Positions 27,049-36,616 of a stretch of DNA of 64,000 bases are shown one piece after another. Each line of letters opens with the position of its first letter. Position 1 is the stretch's first letter. The notes below the pieces were generated by a model that ran no database searches, was not told the origin of the DNA, and saw only the letters and a list, made by a program, of their open reading frames with translations. The DNA is taken from assembly GCF_038593855.1 (NCBI RefSeq), contig NZ_CP151996.1:744001-808000 (forward strand), given 5' to 3'. The position numbers and the translations under genes were made by a program. The DNA comes from Lysinibacillus sp. FSL M8-0337 (GTDB lineage Bacteria; Bacillota; Bacilli; Bacillales_A; Planococcaceae).

Positions 27049-28386
27049 GTGAAACAATTTGATATTGCAATAATTGGTGCAGGTCCAGGGGGATACGTTG
27101 CAGCCATTCATGCAGCTAAAAGTGGGATGAAAGTAGCTTTAGTAGAGCGTGATAAAGTGGGAGGAGCTTGCTATAATGTTGGCTGTATTCCATCGAAAAT
27201 TTTGTTAGAACATAGTAAGCTCGTGCAGGAGATACAACGAGGCAATGATTGGGGCATTGAAACGCCAGCTTTGAATGTGAATTTCCCACGCTTAATGCAG
27301 CGTAAAAATGCTGTTATCCAGGAGCTTTTAGAAAATATTGAACACTTTATCGTGAGCAATCACATTACATTTTATCGTGGTGAGGCGATGGTTGCTGCCG
27401 ATTTAACGGTAACAGTAAATCAAGAGACCTTTTTAGCGAAGGACATAATTTTAGCAACTGGTAGTAAGCCATTTGTGCCACCATTTAAAGGCTTAGAAAG
27501 CGCAACTTATTATACAACGGATACTTTTTTCGATATAGAAGAACTTCCACAGCAGCTAACGATTATCGGTGGTGGTGTTATTGCAGTGGAAATGGCATTT
27601 AGCTTGGCACCACTCGGAACGAAAGTAAGAATGTTGAATCATAGTGAAGATATTTTACAGACAGAAGAACCTGATGCTCGACCAATAATTCGAGAAAAGA
27701 TGAAAAAACTTGGTATTGAGCTTATTACCGATTTCCAATTTGAGCATTTTAATGGAAATGAAATTCATACATCTAAAGGAATTTATACATACGAGCACTT
27801 ATTATTTGCTACAGGGCGCCGCCCAAATACGGAAACTGCCCAGCAGCTTGGACTTGATTTTGATGGTCGATTAATTGCTGTAAATAAGCATTATGAAACG
27901 AGTCAACCACATATTTATGCCATTGGTGACTTAGTTGGAGGCTACCAGCTAGCTCATGCTGCTAGTGCAGAGGGTATCTATGTTGTAGACCATATTTTAG
28001 GGGCAAAACGCACATTGATTGACCAAGAACTAATTCCTCGTTGCGTCTATACACATCCTGAAATTGCGACATTCGGCTTGCTAGAAGATCAAGTTGAACA
28101 AGCGTATACTGTGATAAAACTGCCGATTAACACTAATTCAAAAGCGTTAATGGAGGGCAATGACGAAGGCTTTGTTAAGCTTATTGCAACGAAAGAGGAA
28201 GGGTATATTTTAGGAGCGTGTGTGGTAGCTGATGGTGCGACCGAAATGCTCAACGCCATTTTAGCGACGAAAAATGCTGGAGGTACAGTAAAAGTATTGG
28301 CAGACATGATATTTCCTCATCCAACAGTATCGGAGCATATTGGTGATGCCGCAAAAGCTGTATTTGGGAAAGCGATACATCAATAA
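27049..28386 (+). CDS. lpdA: Dihydrolipoyl dehydrogenase (E3), stand-alone
   Basis: The 445-residue product starts at GTG 27049 with AGGTG eight bases upstream. It has the FAD motif GAGPGGY, the redox disulfide C41-YNVG-C46 in GGACYNVGCIPSK, the NAD motif GGGVIAVEMA and the C-terminal base region HPHPTVSEH. It reoxidises lipoyl groups of 2-oxoacid dehydrogenase or glycine cleavage complexes. It is about 20 residues shorter than usual E3 and has no E1/E2 neighbours, so its partner complex is unknown. A terminator follows. Confidence 0.9.
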   Translation: MKQFDIAIIGAGPGGYVAAIHAAKSGMKVALVERDKVGGACYNVGCIPSKILLEHSKLVQEIQRGNDWGIETPALNVNFPRLMQRKNAVIQELLENIEHFIVSNHITFYRGEAMVAADLTVTVNQETFLAKDIILATGSKPFVPPFKGLESATYYTTDTFFDIEELPQQLTIIGGGVIAVEMAFSLAPLGTKVRMLNHSEDILQTEEPDARPIIREKMKKLGIELITDFQFEHFNGNEIHTSKGIYTYEHLLFATGRRPNTETAQQLGLDFDGRLIAVNKHYETSQPHIYAIGDLVGGYQLAHAASAEGIYVVDHILGAKRTLIDQELIPRCVYTHPEIATFGLLEDQVEQAYTVIKLPINTNSKALMEGNDEGFVKLIATKEEGYILGACVVADGATEMLNAILATKNAGGTVKVLADMIFPHPTVSEHIGDAAKAVFGKAIHQ

Positions 28387-28392
28387 CATCAT

Positions 28393-28436
28393 AAAGAGTT
28401 GTCACATGTTAGTTGTGGCAACTCTTTATTATTTTC
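28393..28436 (+). terminator. Terminator after the dihydrolipoyl dehydrogenase gene
   Basis: Stem AAAGAGTTGTCACA / TGTGGCAACTCTTT (14 bp, one G-U), 7-base loop, then ATTATTTT. Confidence 0.88.
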
Positions 28437-28529
28437 TAAATTCCGATAAAGTTTATTGACTTTATAAAATATTATGTTAAATTAAGTTTATATGATTACT
28501 TGGTATTTAATTGCGCTGACTAGATATCT

Positions 28530-28590
28530 AGAGGCTTCTATTTTACACAACAATTCTCTTGTTGACTGTAAATAGAAGCCTCTTTGTAGT
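28530..28590 (+). other. Terminator-like hairpin in the leader of the FMN reductase gene
   Basis: AGAGGCTTCTATTT (28530-28543) pairs with AATAGAAGCCTCT (28571-28583). An inner CAACA/TGTTG stem extends the fold and a short T-rich exit follows. No gene lies between it and the previous terminator. It may attenuate transcription into the FMN reductase, but no aptamer or leader peptide is recognised. Confidence 0.5.
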
Positions 28591-28673
28591 TTTCAGGAAA
28601 CAGGGTTTAGTGCAACGTCCATTGCGGAGCTTGGATTTAATTGATTACAAACACGATAAAGGGAGTGTCCTAT

Positions 28674-29207
28674 ATGACAAATGTAGTGATTATCAATGGT
28701 AGCAATACAAGGAATTCACGTGTAACGGCCATTCAAGAAAAGGTTGAGCGATTTTTTACCGCGCATAGTGTAACAATACACACAAATTATGTACATGAGC
28801 TGCCTGCTGATGCGTTAATAACAGCAAACTACGCAAACGATGACATTATAGCGGAAAATAAAAAGGTTGAGGAGGCAGATATTGTAGTCGTTTTAACACC
28901 GATTTATAAAGCATCATATACAGGCATCTTAAAAACCTATTTAGATTTATTGCCACAAAAAGCATTGGTTGGGAAAACGGTTTTACCAATAGCAGTTGGT
29001 GGTTCAATTGGCCATTTACTAGCGTTAGAATATGCTCTTAAGCCTATATTGGCAGTATTAGGTGCAACAAATATTGCCCATTCCGTATATATTGTCGATA
29101 AACAAATTATTCGTCTAGAAAATGGGAACTTTGCCATTGAGGATGATGCAAATAATCGACTAGAAGCTGAACTTAATAAATTACAAAACATTGTAGCGAT
29201 TAATTAA
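28674..29207 (+). CDS. NADPH-dependent FMN reductase (SsuE-like)
   Basis: ATG 28674 behind AAAGGGAG gives 177 residues. It has the flavodoxin-like FMN_red fold: INGSNTRNSRV phosphate loop, VVVLTPIYKASYTGILKTYLDLLP (split across the second FMN loop) and a GGSIGHLLALEYALKPIL motif that is characteristic of SsuE. It reduces FMN for two-component monooxygenases such as SsuD. No monooxygenase is adjacent; the ACAD-like protein at 22229 is the nearest possible acceptor. It is followed by terminator copy B. Confidence 0.82.
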   Translation: MTNVVIINGSNTRNSRVTAIQEKVERFFTAHSVTIHTNYVHELPADALITANYANDDIIAENKKVEEADIVVVLTPIYKASYTGILKTYLDLLPQKALVGKTVLPIAVGGSIGHLLALEYALKPILAVLGATNIAHSVYIVDKQIIRLENGNFAIEDDANNRLEAELNKLQNIVAIN

Positions 29208-29212
29208 CAATA

Positions 29213-29252
29213 AAAACGTGTTAGATTGACTGCCATCAATCTAACACGTTTT
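29213..29252 (+). terminator. Repeat-family terminator, copy B
   Basis: A perfect 17-bp stem 29213-29229/29236-29252 (AAAACGTGTTAGATTGA / TCAATCTAACACGTTTT). Relative to copy A, one base pair changes from A-T to C-G on both arms, a compensatory change. Confidence 0.92.
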
Positions 29253-29357
29253 GCTATGCCGTTGTTGCCTGCATCTTACATTGTGTGCGGTTCCCACAGG
29301 AATCACCACTTCTTCTGAGCAGGTTTACGTTCGGCGTCCTTTTTCATTTAGCTGTTA
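29253..29357. other. Intergenic stretch with a decayed long-palindrome element
   Basis: The segment near 29290-29345 (GGTTCCCACAGGAATCACCAC and following) resembles one arm of the 36384-36480 element, without a matching partner arm. Nothing else is recognised. Confidence 0.4.
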
Positions 29358-29522
29358 TTAATTTATTTCCGGTTCTTCCAGTAACGAGTCTTTATCCGCC
29401 GGTGTTGTAGAAAGATATAAAAAAGCCTCATCTTGTAATAACAATAATTTCTCTTCACATATACCGTGCGATAATGCTCCTGAAAAAATGGATTCCCACC
29501 AAGTTCCTGTTGTCGTTGTCAT
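29358..29522 (-). CDS. Small hypothetical protein, 54 residues
   Basis: An ATG at 29522 (minus) has GGGGGCG about nine bases upstream and runs 54 codons to TAA. The product starts MTTTTGTWWESIFSGALS and is acidic overall, with two Trp and a Leu run (KLLLLQDEAFLYL) and an acidic end (DSLLEEPEIN). I know no family. The strong ribosome binding site and balanced composition make it a plausible gene. It opposes the surrounding genes. Confidence 0.5.
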   Translation of the reverse strand: MTTTTGTWWESIFSGALSHGICEEKLLLLQDEAFLYLSTTPADKDSLLEEPEIN

Positions 29523-29744
29523 TTATCTACGCCCCCGTTTCGATGTTTAATATGTAGTTGTATATTTCCCGAGAATCTCAAAATAAAACATGGCATCCTT
29601 AGTTACTATTTCTGTTTTTTTACAGCATCACCTATTTCAGAAAGAGGATTTTTGACCTTAAATGTTGTATCGTATAGTCAAAGATAGTTTGTTTCAAAAA
29701 AGACAGAACTATGTATCGCATTTTAAAAAAAGGGGTGTTTTTTT

Positions 29745-31133
29745 ATGAATTTTACGCCACAAGATGTTGAAAATATGATTACAGAGCAGCGTCAATTTTA
29801 TTTTTCTCGCGCTACAAAAGATGTAAAGTTTCGCAAAGAACAATTAATAAAACTAAAGAAAACTATTTTAAAGTATGAAAAAGAAATTTTAAATGCATTG
29901 TATTTAGACTTAAGAAAAAGCGAGTTTGAGGCATATGCAACAGAAATAGGTATTGTCCTTGAAAGTATTTCTTATATGGTGAAAAATCTGGAAGAGTGGA
30001 TGAAGCCTGAAACAGTTAAAACTCCGATTCAACTTCAAATGGGGAAAAGTTTTATTGTTCGAGAGCCGTATGGCGTCACATTAATTATCGGGCCTTTTAA
30101 TTATCCATTTCAGCTAGTTATTGAGCCTCTCATTGGCGCAATTATAGGTGGCAATACGGCTATTGTAAAACCATCAGAAACGTCTGTGCATACCGCTAAT
30201 ATTGTGAAAAAAATCATTGAAGAAACATTCGAGCCTTCCTATATTCGTGTTGTAGAAGGAGAAAAGGAAGAAGTGAACGCACTGATTCACGCTTCATTTG
30301 ACTATATATTCTTTACTGGCAGTGTAGCGGTCGGTAAAGTAGTGGCAAAGGTGGCAGCTGAACGATTAACGCCGATTGCACTTGAACTTGGTGGTAAGAG
30401 CCCAGCCATTGTTGACCAAACGGCTAATTTGGAAGTGGCTGCTAAACGTATTGCATGGGGGAAATTCACAAATACTGGTCAAACTTGTGTAGCACCAGAC
30501 TATTTACTTGTCCATAAAGACGTTTATGATCGATTTATGAAGTTGTTAAAGGATACGATTCGTTCTTTCTACGGAAAAAATGCGCTCAAAAGCCCTGATT
30601 ACGGTCGCATTGTGAATTTAAGACAATTTGATCGGCTTCAACAAATTTTAGTAGAGGAACGAGACACAATTACATATGGTGGCCGAACAGATCGTGATGA
30701 CTTATATATTGAGCCAACCATTATTGAATATGTCAAGTGGTCAAGTCCGTCAATGCAAGATGAGCTTTTTGGACCGATTTTACCAGTTATGGTATACGAT
30801 GATTTGCGTCTTGCTATTCATCAAATTCGTCAACTTCCCAAGCCTTTAGCGGCATATTTTTTCTCAGAACATGAAAAAGCGATTCAATACTTTTTAGATG
30901 AGTTGCCATTTGGTGGTGGCTGTATAAATGATACGGTAACTCATGTAGGAAATCAGCATTTGCCATTTGGAGGGGTTGGTCCTTCAGGGGTGAATGCATA
31001 TCATGGCAAGGCAAGCTTTGAAAATTTTACACATCCAAAATCAATATTAAAAAAATCTTCAAAGCTGGAAACGAATGTTCTTTTTCCGCCATATAAACAA
31101 AAGGTTAAGCTTGTTCGTACGATCATGAAGTAA
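29745..31133 (+). CDS. Aldehyde dehydrogenase (class 3, YwdH-like)
   Basis: The 462-residue product shows the ALDH core: GPFNYPFQLVIEPLIGAI, FFTGSVAVGK (NAD site), catalytic Glu in ALELGGKSP, nucleophilic Cys in NTGQTCVAPDY and EELFGPILPV-like DELFGPILPV. The length of about 460 residues and the PFGGVGPSGVNAYHGK ending fit fatty/aromatic class 3 ALDHs such as B. subtilis YwdH, which oxidise long-chain or aromatic aldehydes. It is monocistronic, ending at a bidirectional terminator shared with the convergent kinase gene. Confidence 0.92.
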   Translation: MNFTPQDVENMITEQRQFYFSRATKDVKFRKEQLIKLKKTILKYEKEILNALYLDLRKSEFEAYATEIGIVLESISYMVKNLEEWMKPETVKTPIQLQMGKSFIVREPYGVTLIIGPFNYPFQLVIEPLIGAIIGGNTAIVKPSETSVHTANIVKKIIEETFEPSYIRVVEGEKEEVNALIHASFDYIFFTGSVAVGKVVAKVAAERLTPIALELGGKSPAIVDQTANLEVAAKRIAWGKFTNTGQTCVAPDYLLVHKDVYDRFMKLLKDTIRSFYGKNALKSPDYGRIVNLRQFDRLQQILVEERDTITYGGRTDRDDLYIEPTIIEYVKWSSPSMQDELFGPILPVMVYDDLRLAIHQIRQLPKPLAAYFFSEHEKAIQYFLDELPFGGGCINDTVTHVGNQHLPFGGVGPSGVNAYHGKASFENFTHPKSILKKSSKLETNVLFPPYKQKVKLVRTIMK

Positions 31134-31178
31134 AAAAAGAAGGAGGTGTCTATCGACTTTAGACACCTCCTTCTTTTT
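31134..31178. terminator. Bidirectional terminator between convergent genes
   Basis: A perfect 19-bp stem 31134-31152/31160-31178 flanked by A-run and T-run serves both the aldehyde dehydrogenase (+) and the kinase (-), whose stop codon lies at its edge. Confidence 0.95.
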
Positions 31179-32763
31179 AGTTTTCTGCTTGTGGCAGTTT
31201 TATTTTAATCGTTGTTCCGCAGTTAATTTTGCTTTCAATCGCAATAGTTCCACCATGTTCCTGAATAATCTTGTTTGTAATGAGCATACCAAGCCCAGTT
31301 CCTGTGGATTTAGTTGTATAAAAGGGCTCATAAATACGTTTAATCAATGCCTCTGACATTCCTACCCCATTATCTGTAATTGTCACCATATTCAAACCTT
31401 CAGCATCTTTAGCAATGTAAATAATAATTTCTCCATTTGCTGTATGCGCCTCAATCGCTTCAATGGCATTTTTAATAATATTGATGAATACTTGTTTTAG
31501 CTGATTTTCATTAGCAAGGATTCGATTATTATCACTGACGATGTGCATTGAAAAAGTGATGTTATGTTTTTGGAATTCAAGGTGAAACAATTGGCTAATG
31601 TTATTGATGACTTCATCAATTGATACAACTTTTAATTGTTCGACATGAGGTTTTGACAGCACTAAAAATTCGCCAATAATTAAGTTAATCCGCTCGATTT
31701 CAGATTGAATGATTTCCGTATAAGCGTAACATGTGGAGTCTTTTTCCGTACTCATCATTTGTACAAAACCAGAGATAACGGCCATAGGATTGCGGATTTC
31801 ATGCGCCACCCCTGCAGCGATTTCACCTGCTAATTTAAGCTTTTCTGATTGTAGTAAAAGTTGTTCATTGACCTTTTTATAAGATATATCACGTGAAATA
31901 GCAGATACCGCAATCATTTTATTTGTACGATCATAAATAGGTGAAAGTGAAATTTCTACATCAAAAACCGTACCATCCTTTCGCATATCCTGTGTTTCTA
32001 TCAGCTTAAAGCTTTTTCCTTCTAATAAACTTGCATAGCGTTGTTCCGCCTCTAAAACATTTTCTGGAGGAACGAGAGGGATGGATTTACCAACACATTC
32101 TGCTCTTGTCCAACCGTATACTTCTTCAAAGGCAGGGTTTACATCAATGATACGATTATCTAAACTAAAAACCGCGATGCAATCATTTGCATGCTGAAAA
32201 AATAAATGCAAATAGGCTTCTTGTGACAACAACTCTTGTTTTTTTTGTGAGTTTATTTCATTGAGTCTATACCAAAAATGTTGTAAATGGCGAGATTGAA
32301 TCCAACCAATAATCGTAAGTAACAATACAACGAAAATAAAGGTTTCGATATACTGAGAATGCCCAATGGAATCAGTAGAAATACGGTGATAAAAAGATAG
32401 CGCTATAATTTCCAGTAAAGAAATAATACTAATAAGGGTATTTAGTTTTATCGATTGATAAATCGTTATTAATAATATAAAGAAAATAAAGGAAATAAAA
32501 TTAGGTAAGGAAAAGCTAATGATATTAGGATATAGGATAGCCATATTCCCGGATATAATGATTACCCACTGCATTGCTACTGGTTTAATGTTAAAAACTT
32601 TTCCGGCTAATAACGGTAGAAACAAAATGAACATCATACCAATTAGTACCTCGAGGCTACTATAAATATTGAGCATAATGAGCACGCTATAGGCAAAAAT
32701 CGCTGTCACATAAAATAGCAAAACAATTTCATTACGCATACGTAATAATTCCATTTGTTGCAA
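31177..32763 (-). CDS. Membrane sporulation-type sensor histidine kinase (PAS-HisKA-HATPase)
   Basis: The start is placed at TTG 32763 because GAGGTG lies six bases upstream; the ATG at 32802 and the internal ATG at 32754 have no good site. The 528-residue protein has about six N-terminal helices (~15-165), a PAS domain (~190-315), the HisKA box AGVAHEIRNP and an ATPase with N box NIIKNAIEAIE, G1 DNGVGM and PFYTTKSTGTGLG. This kinase architecture matches B. subtilis KinB/KinC/KinE, which feed Spo0F. No response regulator gene is adjacent, as usual for phosphorelay kinases. Confidence 0.85.
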   Translation of the reverse strand: MQQMELLRMRNEIVLLFYVTAIFAYSVLIMLNIYSSLEVLIGMMFILFLPLLAGKVFNIKPVAMQWVIIISGNMAILYPNIISFSLPNFISFIFFILLITIYQSIKLNTLISIISLLEIIALSFYHRISTDSIGHSQYIETFIFVVLLLTIIGWIQSRHLQHFWYRLNEINSQKKQELLSQEAYLHLFFQHANDCIAVFSLDNRIIDVNPAFEEVYGWTRAECVGKSIPLVPPENVLEAEQRYASLLEGKSFKLIETQDMRKDGTVFDVEISLSPIYDRTNKMIAVSAISRDISYKKVNEQLLLQSEKLKLAGEIAAGVAHEIRNPMAVISGFVQMMSTEKDSTCYAYTEIIQSEIERINLIIGEFLVLSKPHVEQLKVVSIDEVINNISQLFHLEFQKHNITFSMHIVSDNNRILANENQLKQVFINIIKNAIEAIEAHTANGEIIIYIAKDAEGLNMVTITDNGVGMSEALIKRIYEPFYTTKSTGTGLGMLITNKIIQEHGGTIAIESKINCGTTIKIKLPQAEN

Positions 32764-33032
32764 ATTTAGCACCTCAATTTTTAGGATATTCTCATAATAC
32801 ATGATTCATTGTTGTCGATAAATGCCGATTTTTGATAAGATAGGGAAAATTCAGCTTGATTTTTCGAATGATAGCGTTTTCATTTAAAAAACGTTACAGG
32901 AGGCATTTCATTTCTAGGCGAATAAGTAGTAAAATAAATTCATTAGATTAGTGGGGGTATTCATATTGTTATTTTTTGTCGAAAAAACAAGAAATGATGA
33001 ATGAGTGTTGAGATTGATTGGAGGACTATGAA

Positions 33033-34499
33033 ATGTATGCAGAGGAATTGTTAAGTGCATTACCTTTGAAAAAAATAATTGGCGTGTTACCAGACCAAGT
33101 GACGGATATTGTGATTGATTCTCGAAGTGTGCAGCCGAACAGCATGTTTGTTTGTATTAAAGGGTACACAGTAGATGGCCATAATTATGCACAAAAAGCT
33201 GTTGAGGGTGGTGCAACAATTGTTGTTACGGAACGTGAACTACCATTAGCAGACGCAATTGCACAAGTTATTGTGAAGGATACAGATCGTGCAGTTGGTT
33301 TGTTGGCTGCTAAGTTTTTTGACTATCCTTCAAAGGATATGACAATGATTGGTGTAACAGGGACAAATGGTAAAACATCTGTAACAGGTATTATTCAAAA
33401 TATAATGCACGGCATGGGCGAGAAATCTGCACTATCAGGTACTATAGGCTTTAATTTAAATGGTATTTTATATGAATCTGCAAATACTACGAGCGATGCA
33501 TTATCGACACAACAAATGATTTTTCGTGCGAAAATGGAAGGCTGTCGTTTAATGACAATGGAGGTATCATCACATGGATTAGCACTTGGCCGTTTGGCAG
33601 GTGTCGATTATGATGTTGCTATTTTTACGAATCTTACACATGATCATCTTGATTTCCATGGTACGATGGAGGAATATGGGAATGCAAAAGGCTTATTATT
33701 CTCTCAACTTGGACAAGATTTAGAAAAAAATAAATTTGTGGTGTTAAATGCTGATGATGCTTGGTCAGAACGCTATGCTGCAATGACGCCATTCCCAGTA
33801 TGGACTTACGGATTAAACAATGAGACAGCAGATTTTCGTGCCATAAACTGTGAATACCATGATTACATGACTTCATTCGATGTCATTATGCCTGAAGGGA
33901 TCTTCCCTGTTAAAATGCATTTACTAGGTGAGTTCAATATTTACAATGTTCTTGCTGCGATGGTTGCTTTTTATGGCAGAGGCTATTCAATGGATACGAT
34001 TATTGAACAAATAGAGCAACTACCACCAGTTAAAGGACGTATGGAAAAAGTCTGCTCCGATTTACCGGTGCAAATTTTTGTCGATTATGCACACACACCG
34101 GATGCGATTGAAAAGGCTATTGCAGCAGCTACGCCTTATAAAAAAGGTAAGCTTATTTTCTTAGTGGGTACAGGTGGTAATCGCGATAAATCAAAGCGTC
34201 CTGCAATGGCTGAAAAGGCATCAGCAGCAGATTATGTGATCTTAACGACAGATGATCCACGTTATGAGGATTACGATAGTATAACAGGTGATCTTGCAAA
34301 AGGAATGTTGCATAAAAATTATGCATGTATCGGAGATAGAGCAGAAGCAGTGCGACATGCAATAGAAGTAGCTGAACCTGGGGATATGATTATTTTTGCT
34401 GGTAAAGGCCATGAAGATTATCAAATTATTGAAAATACGAAATATCCACATAGTGATGCTGAAATTGCGATTAAGGCTGGACAATTGAAATTTGTATAA
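33033..34499 (+). CDS. murE: UDP-MurNAc-tripeptide synthetase (MurE), unlinked copy
   Basis: ATG 33033, with TTGGAGG eight bases upstream, gives 488 residues. The Mur ligase fold shows the P-loop GTNGKTSV, the carbamoyl-Lys region, HDHLDFH and the C-terminal DYAHTPDAIEKA. The specificity motif is D407-D408-P409-R410 (TTDDPRYED) where meso-DAP enzymes have DNPR. L. sphaericus vegetative peptidoglycan contains L-Lys, and a separate DAP-adding activity has been described during sporulation, so this unlinked copy may be the Lys-adding enzyme. It is monocistronic and away from division genes. Confidence 0.9.
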   Translation: MYAEELLSALPLKKIIGVLPDQVTDIVIDSRSVQPNSMFVCIKGYTVDGHNYAQKAVEGGATIVVTERELPLADAIAQVIVKDTDRAVGLLAAKFFDYPSKDMTMIGVTGTNGKTSVTGIIQNIMHGMGEKSALSGTIGFNLNGILYESANTTSDALSTQQMIFRAKMEGCRLMTMEVSSHGLALGRLAGVDYDVAIFTNLTHDHLDFHGTMEEYGNAKGLLFSQLGQDLEKNKFVVLNADDAWSERYAAMTPFPVWTYGLNNETADFRAINCEYHDYMTSFDVIMPEGIFPVKMHLLGEFNIYNVLAAMVAFYGRGYSMDTIIEQIEQLPPVKGRMEKVCSDLPVQIFVDYAHTPDAIEKAIAAATPYKKGKLIFLVGTGGNRDKSKRPAMAEKASAADYVILTTDDPRYEDYDSITGDLAKGMLHKNYACIGDRAEAVRHAIEVAEPGDMIIFAGKGHEDYQIIENTKYPHSDAEIAIKAGQLKFV

Positions 34500-34564
34500 A
34501 TTTACAATGGAACTTAGCTCAGTGCGACAACATTATGCTGTTTTTTTATAGCAATTCATTTATG

Positions 34565-34600
34565 GAAAACCTTTTAGCTGTGACTAAAGGGTTTTCTTTT
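34565..34600 (+). terminator. Terminator after murE
   Basis: Stem GAAAACCTTTTAG / CTAAAGGGTTTTC (13 bp, one G-U), 6-base loop, then TTTT. Confidence 0.88.
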
Positions 34601-34681
34601 TGGGGAATTCATGTAAAAAGGTTGTACGAAAGGCAAGACTTCTTTTATTATTAGTAGGTATGAAAAAAGGAGAATGAAGAG

Positions 34682-36259
34682 ATGACTTCAAATTTAGAAA
34701 AAGATATATTAGCACGACGTACGTTCGCCATTATCAGTCACCCAGATGCTGGGAAAACGACGATCACGGAAAAGCTTTTACTTTTTGGCGGTGCCATTCG
34801 TGACGCTGGTACGGTAAAAGGTAAGAAAACAGGGAAATTTGCTACATCCGACTGGATGGAAATCGAAAAGCAACGTGGGATTTCGGTCACATCTTCTGTT
34901 ATGCAGTTTGACTATAGTGGTTCGCGCATCAATATTTTGGACACACCAGGGCACCAAGATTTCTCAGAAGATACGTATCGTACACTAATGGCAGTAGATA
35001 GTGCTGTCATGGTTGTAGATGCCGCTAAAGGGATTGAGGCACAGACATTAAAACTATTTAAAGTTTGTAAAATGCGTGGTATTCCTATCTTTACATTTAT
35101 TAACAAATTAGACCGTCAAGGGAAAGAGCCATTAGAGCTAATTGAAGAGCTTGAAGAGGTGCTTGGTATTCATGCATACCCTATGAACTGGCCAATCGGT
35201 ATGGGGAAAGAATTTCTTGGTATTTATGACCGTTATAACAAACGTATTGAGCAATTCCGTACAGAAGAGGCGGAGCGTTTCTTACCGATCGATGAAAATG
35301 GTGAGTTAGCAATTGACCATCCGATGAAAGTAACGTCTTATTACTCACAAGCGATGGATGACATTATGCTTCTTAATGAAGCAGGAAATGCTTATTCAGA
35401 GGAAAAAATCCGTCGTGGCGAATTAACACCTGTGTTCTTTGGTTCGGCTTTAACAAACTTTGGGGTGCAGACATTCCTTGAAACTTATTTACATTTTGCT
35501 CCAACTCCTCAACCTCGTATTACAGAAGATGAGCAGTATATTGATCCAGTGGAGCATCCAGAGTTTTCAGGCTTTATATTTAAAATTCAAGCGAATATGA
35601 ATCCCGCACACCGTGACCGTATTGCCTTTGTACGTATCGTATCAGGTAAATTTGAGCGTGGTATGAATATGACATTATCTCGTACAGGTAAATCTTTTAA
35701 AGTGACACAGTCTACACAGTTTCTTGCTGATGACCGTGAAACAGTGGATGAAGCGGTAGCCGGCGATATTATTGGTTTATATGATACGGGCACATATCAA
35801 ATTGGTGATACAGTCGTAGGTGGCAAGAAAACATTCCAATTTGAAAAATTGCCGCAGTTCACGCCAGAGTTGTTTGTTCGTGTGACGGCGAAAAACGTCA
35901 TGAAATCTAAGCAATTCCATAAAGGGATATTGCAATTAGTGCAAGAAGGTGCCATTCAATATTACAAAACACTTCATACAGAAGAAGTGATTTTAGGTGC
36001 AGTTGGTCAATTACAATTTGAAGTATTTGAACACCGCATGAAAAATGAATACAATGTTGAAGTGAAAATGGAGCCAATTGGTTCAAAAATGGCACGTTGG
36101 ATTGAAAATGAAGAAGATGTCAAAGAGTCAATGTCTTCAAGTCGTTCAATGCTTGTTAAAGACCGCTTTGACAATCTTGTTTTCCTATTTGAAAATGAGT
36201 TTGCTATGCGCTGGTTCGCAGATAAAAACGAAAACATCAAATTATATAGCCTGTTATAA
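34682..36259 (+). CDS. prfC: Peptide chain release factor 3 (RF3)
   Basis: The 525-residue translational GTPase has G1 SHPDAGKTT, switch region [11 protein letters not shown]3 [14 protein letters not shown] and G4 NKLD, with RF3-specific domains 2-3 ([22 protein letters not shown] segment). It recycles RF1/RF2 from ribosomes after termination. An AAGGAG site precedes the ATG. It is monocistronic. RF3 is absent from some bacilli, so its presence is a useful lineage marker. Confidence 0.95.
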   Translation: MTSNLEKDILARRTFAIISHPDAGKTTITEKLLLFGGAIRDAGTVKGKKTGKFATSDWMEIEKQRGISVTSSVMQFDYSGSRINILDTPGHQDFSEDTYRTLMAVDSAVMVVDAAKGIEAQTLKLFKVCKMRGIPIFTFINKLDRQGKEPLELIEELEEVLGIHAYPMNWPIGMGKEFLGIYDRYNKRIEQFRTEEAERFLPIDENGELAIDHPMKVTSYYSQAMDDIMLLNEAGNAYSEEKIRRGELTPVFFGSALTNFGVQTFLETYLHFAPTPQPRITEDEQYIDPVEHPEFSGFIFKIQANMNPAHRDRIAFVRIVSGKFERGMNMTLSRTGKSFKVTQSTQFLADDRETVDEAVAGDIIGLYDTGTYQIGDTVVGGKKTFQFEKLPQFTPELFVRVTAKNVMKSKQFHKGILQLVQEGAIQYYKTLHTEEVILGAVGQLQFEVFEHRMKNEYNVEVKMEPIGSKMARWIENEEDVKESMSSSRSMLVKDRFDNLVFLFENEFAMRWFADKNENIKLYSLL

Positions 36260-36263
36260 AAAG

Positions 36264-36301
36264 AAACACGAATCGACAGAGGATCGATTCGTGTTTTTTT
36301 A
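36264..36301 (+). terminator. Terminator after prfC
   Basis: A perfect 13-bp stem AAACACGAATCGA / TCGATTCGTGTTT with a 7-base loop and TTTTTTT. Confidence 0.95.
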
Positions 36302-36383
36302 CAAGGAAAATAAGAGATTGGTGTAGAATATATACAATATAAAGAAACGTTAGTGAATATGTGTACTAGCAACATTGCGCTAC

Positions 36384-36480
36384 AGGTGGCGCTTTCCGCG
36401 GGCAAGCACCGAGCCGCTTCCTTCGCTGCGCTCAGTCCAGGGTCTCGGTTCGCTTGCTTTTCCCGCAGGAGTCGCCACCT
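36384..36480. repeat. Long palindromic intergenic element (AGGTGGCG...CGCCACCT type)
   Basis: A ~97-base imperfect palindrome with outer arms AGGTGGCG (36384-36391) and CGCCACCT (36473-36480) and internal TTTCCGCGGGCAAGC / GCTTGCTTTTCCCGC arms. It is GC-rich against an AT-rich background and intergenic. Similar elements are known dispersed through Bacillaceae and Planococcaceae genomes; the function is not settled. Confidence 0.85.
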
Positions 36481-36616
36481 TTCGCTCCATTAGAATATTC
36501 GAACTTTCATTACGAGGCACTAATATGAAATTGTTTCAATATAATGTAAAACTTTATAAAAAAACTCCCTTTTCGGCTATCATAGGAAAGAAGAGAAAGA
36601 AAAGGAGTATAAATAC

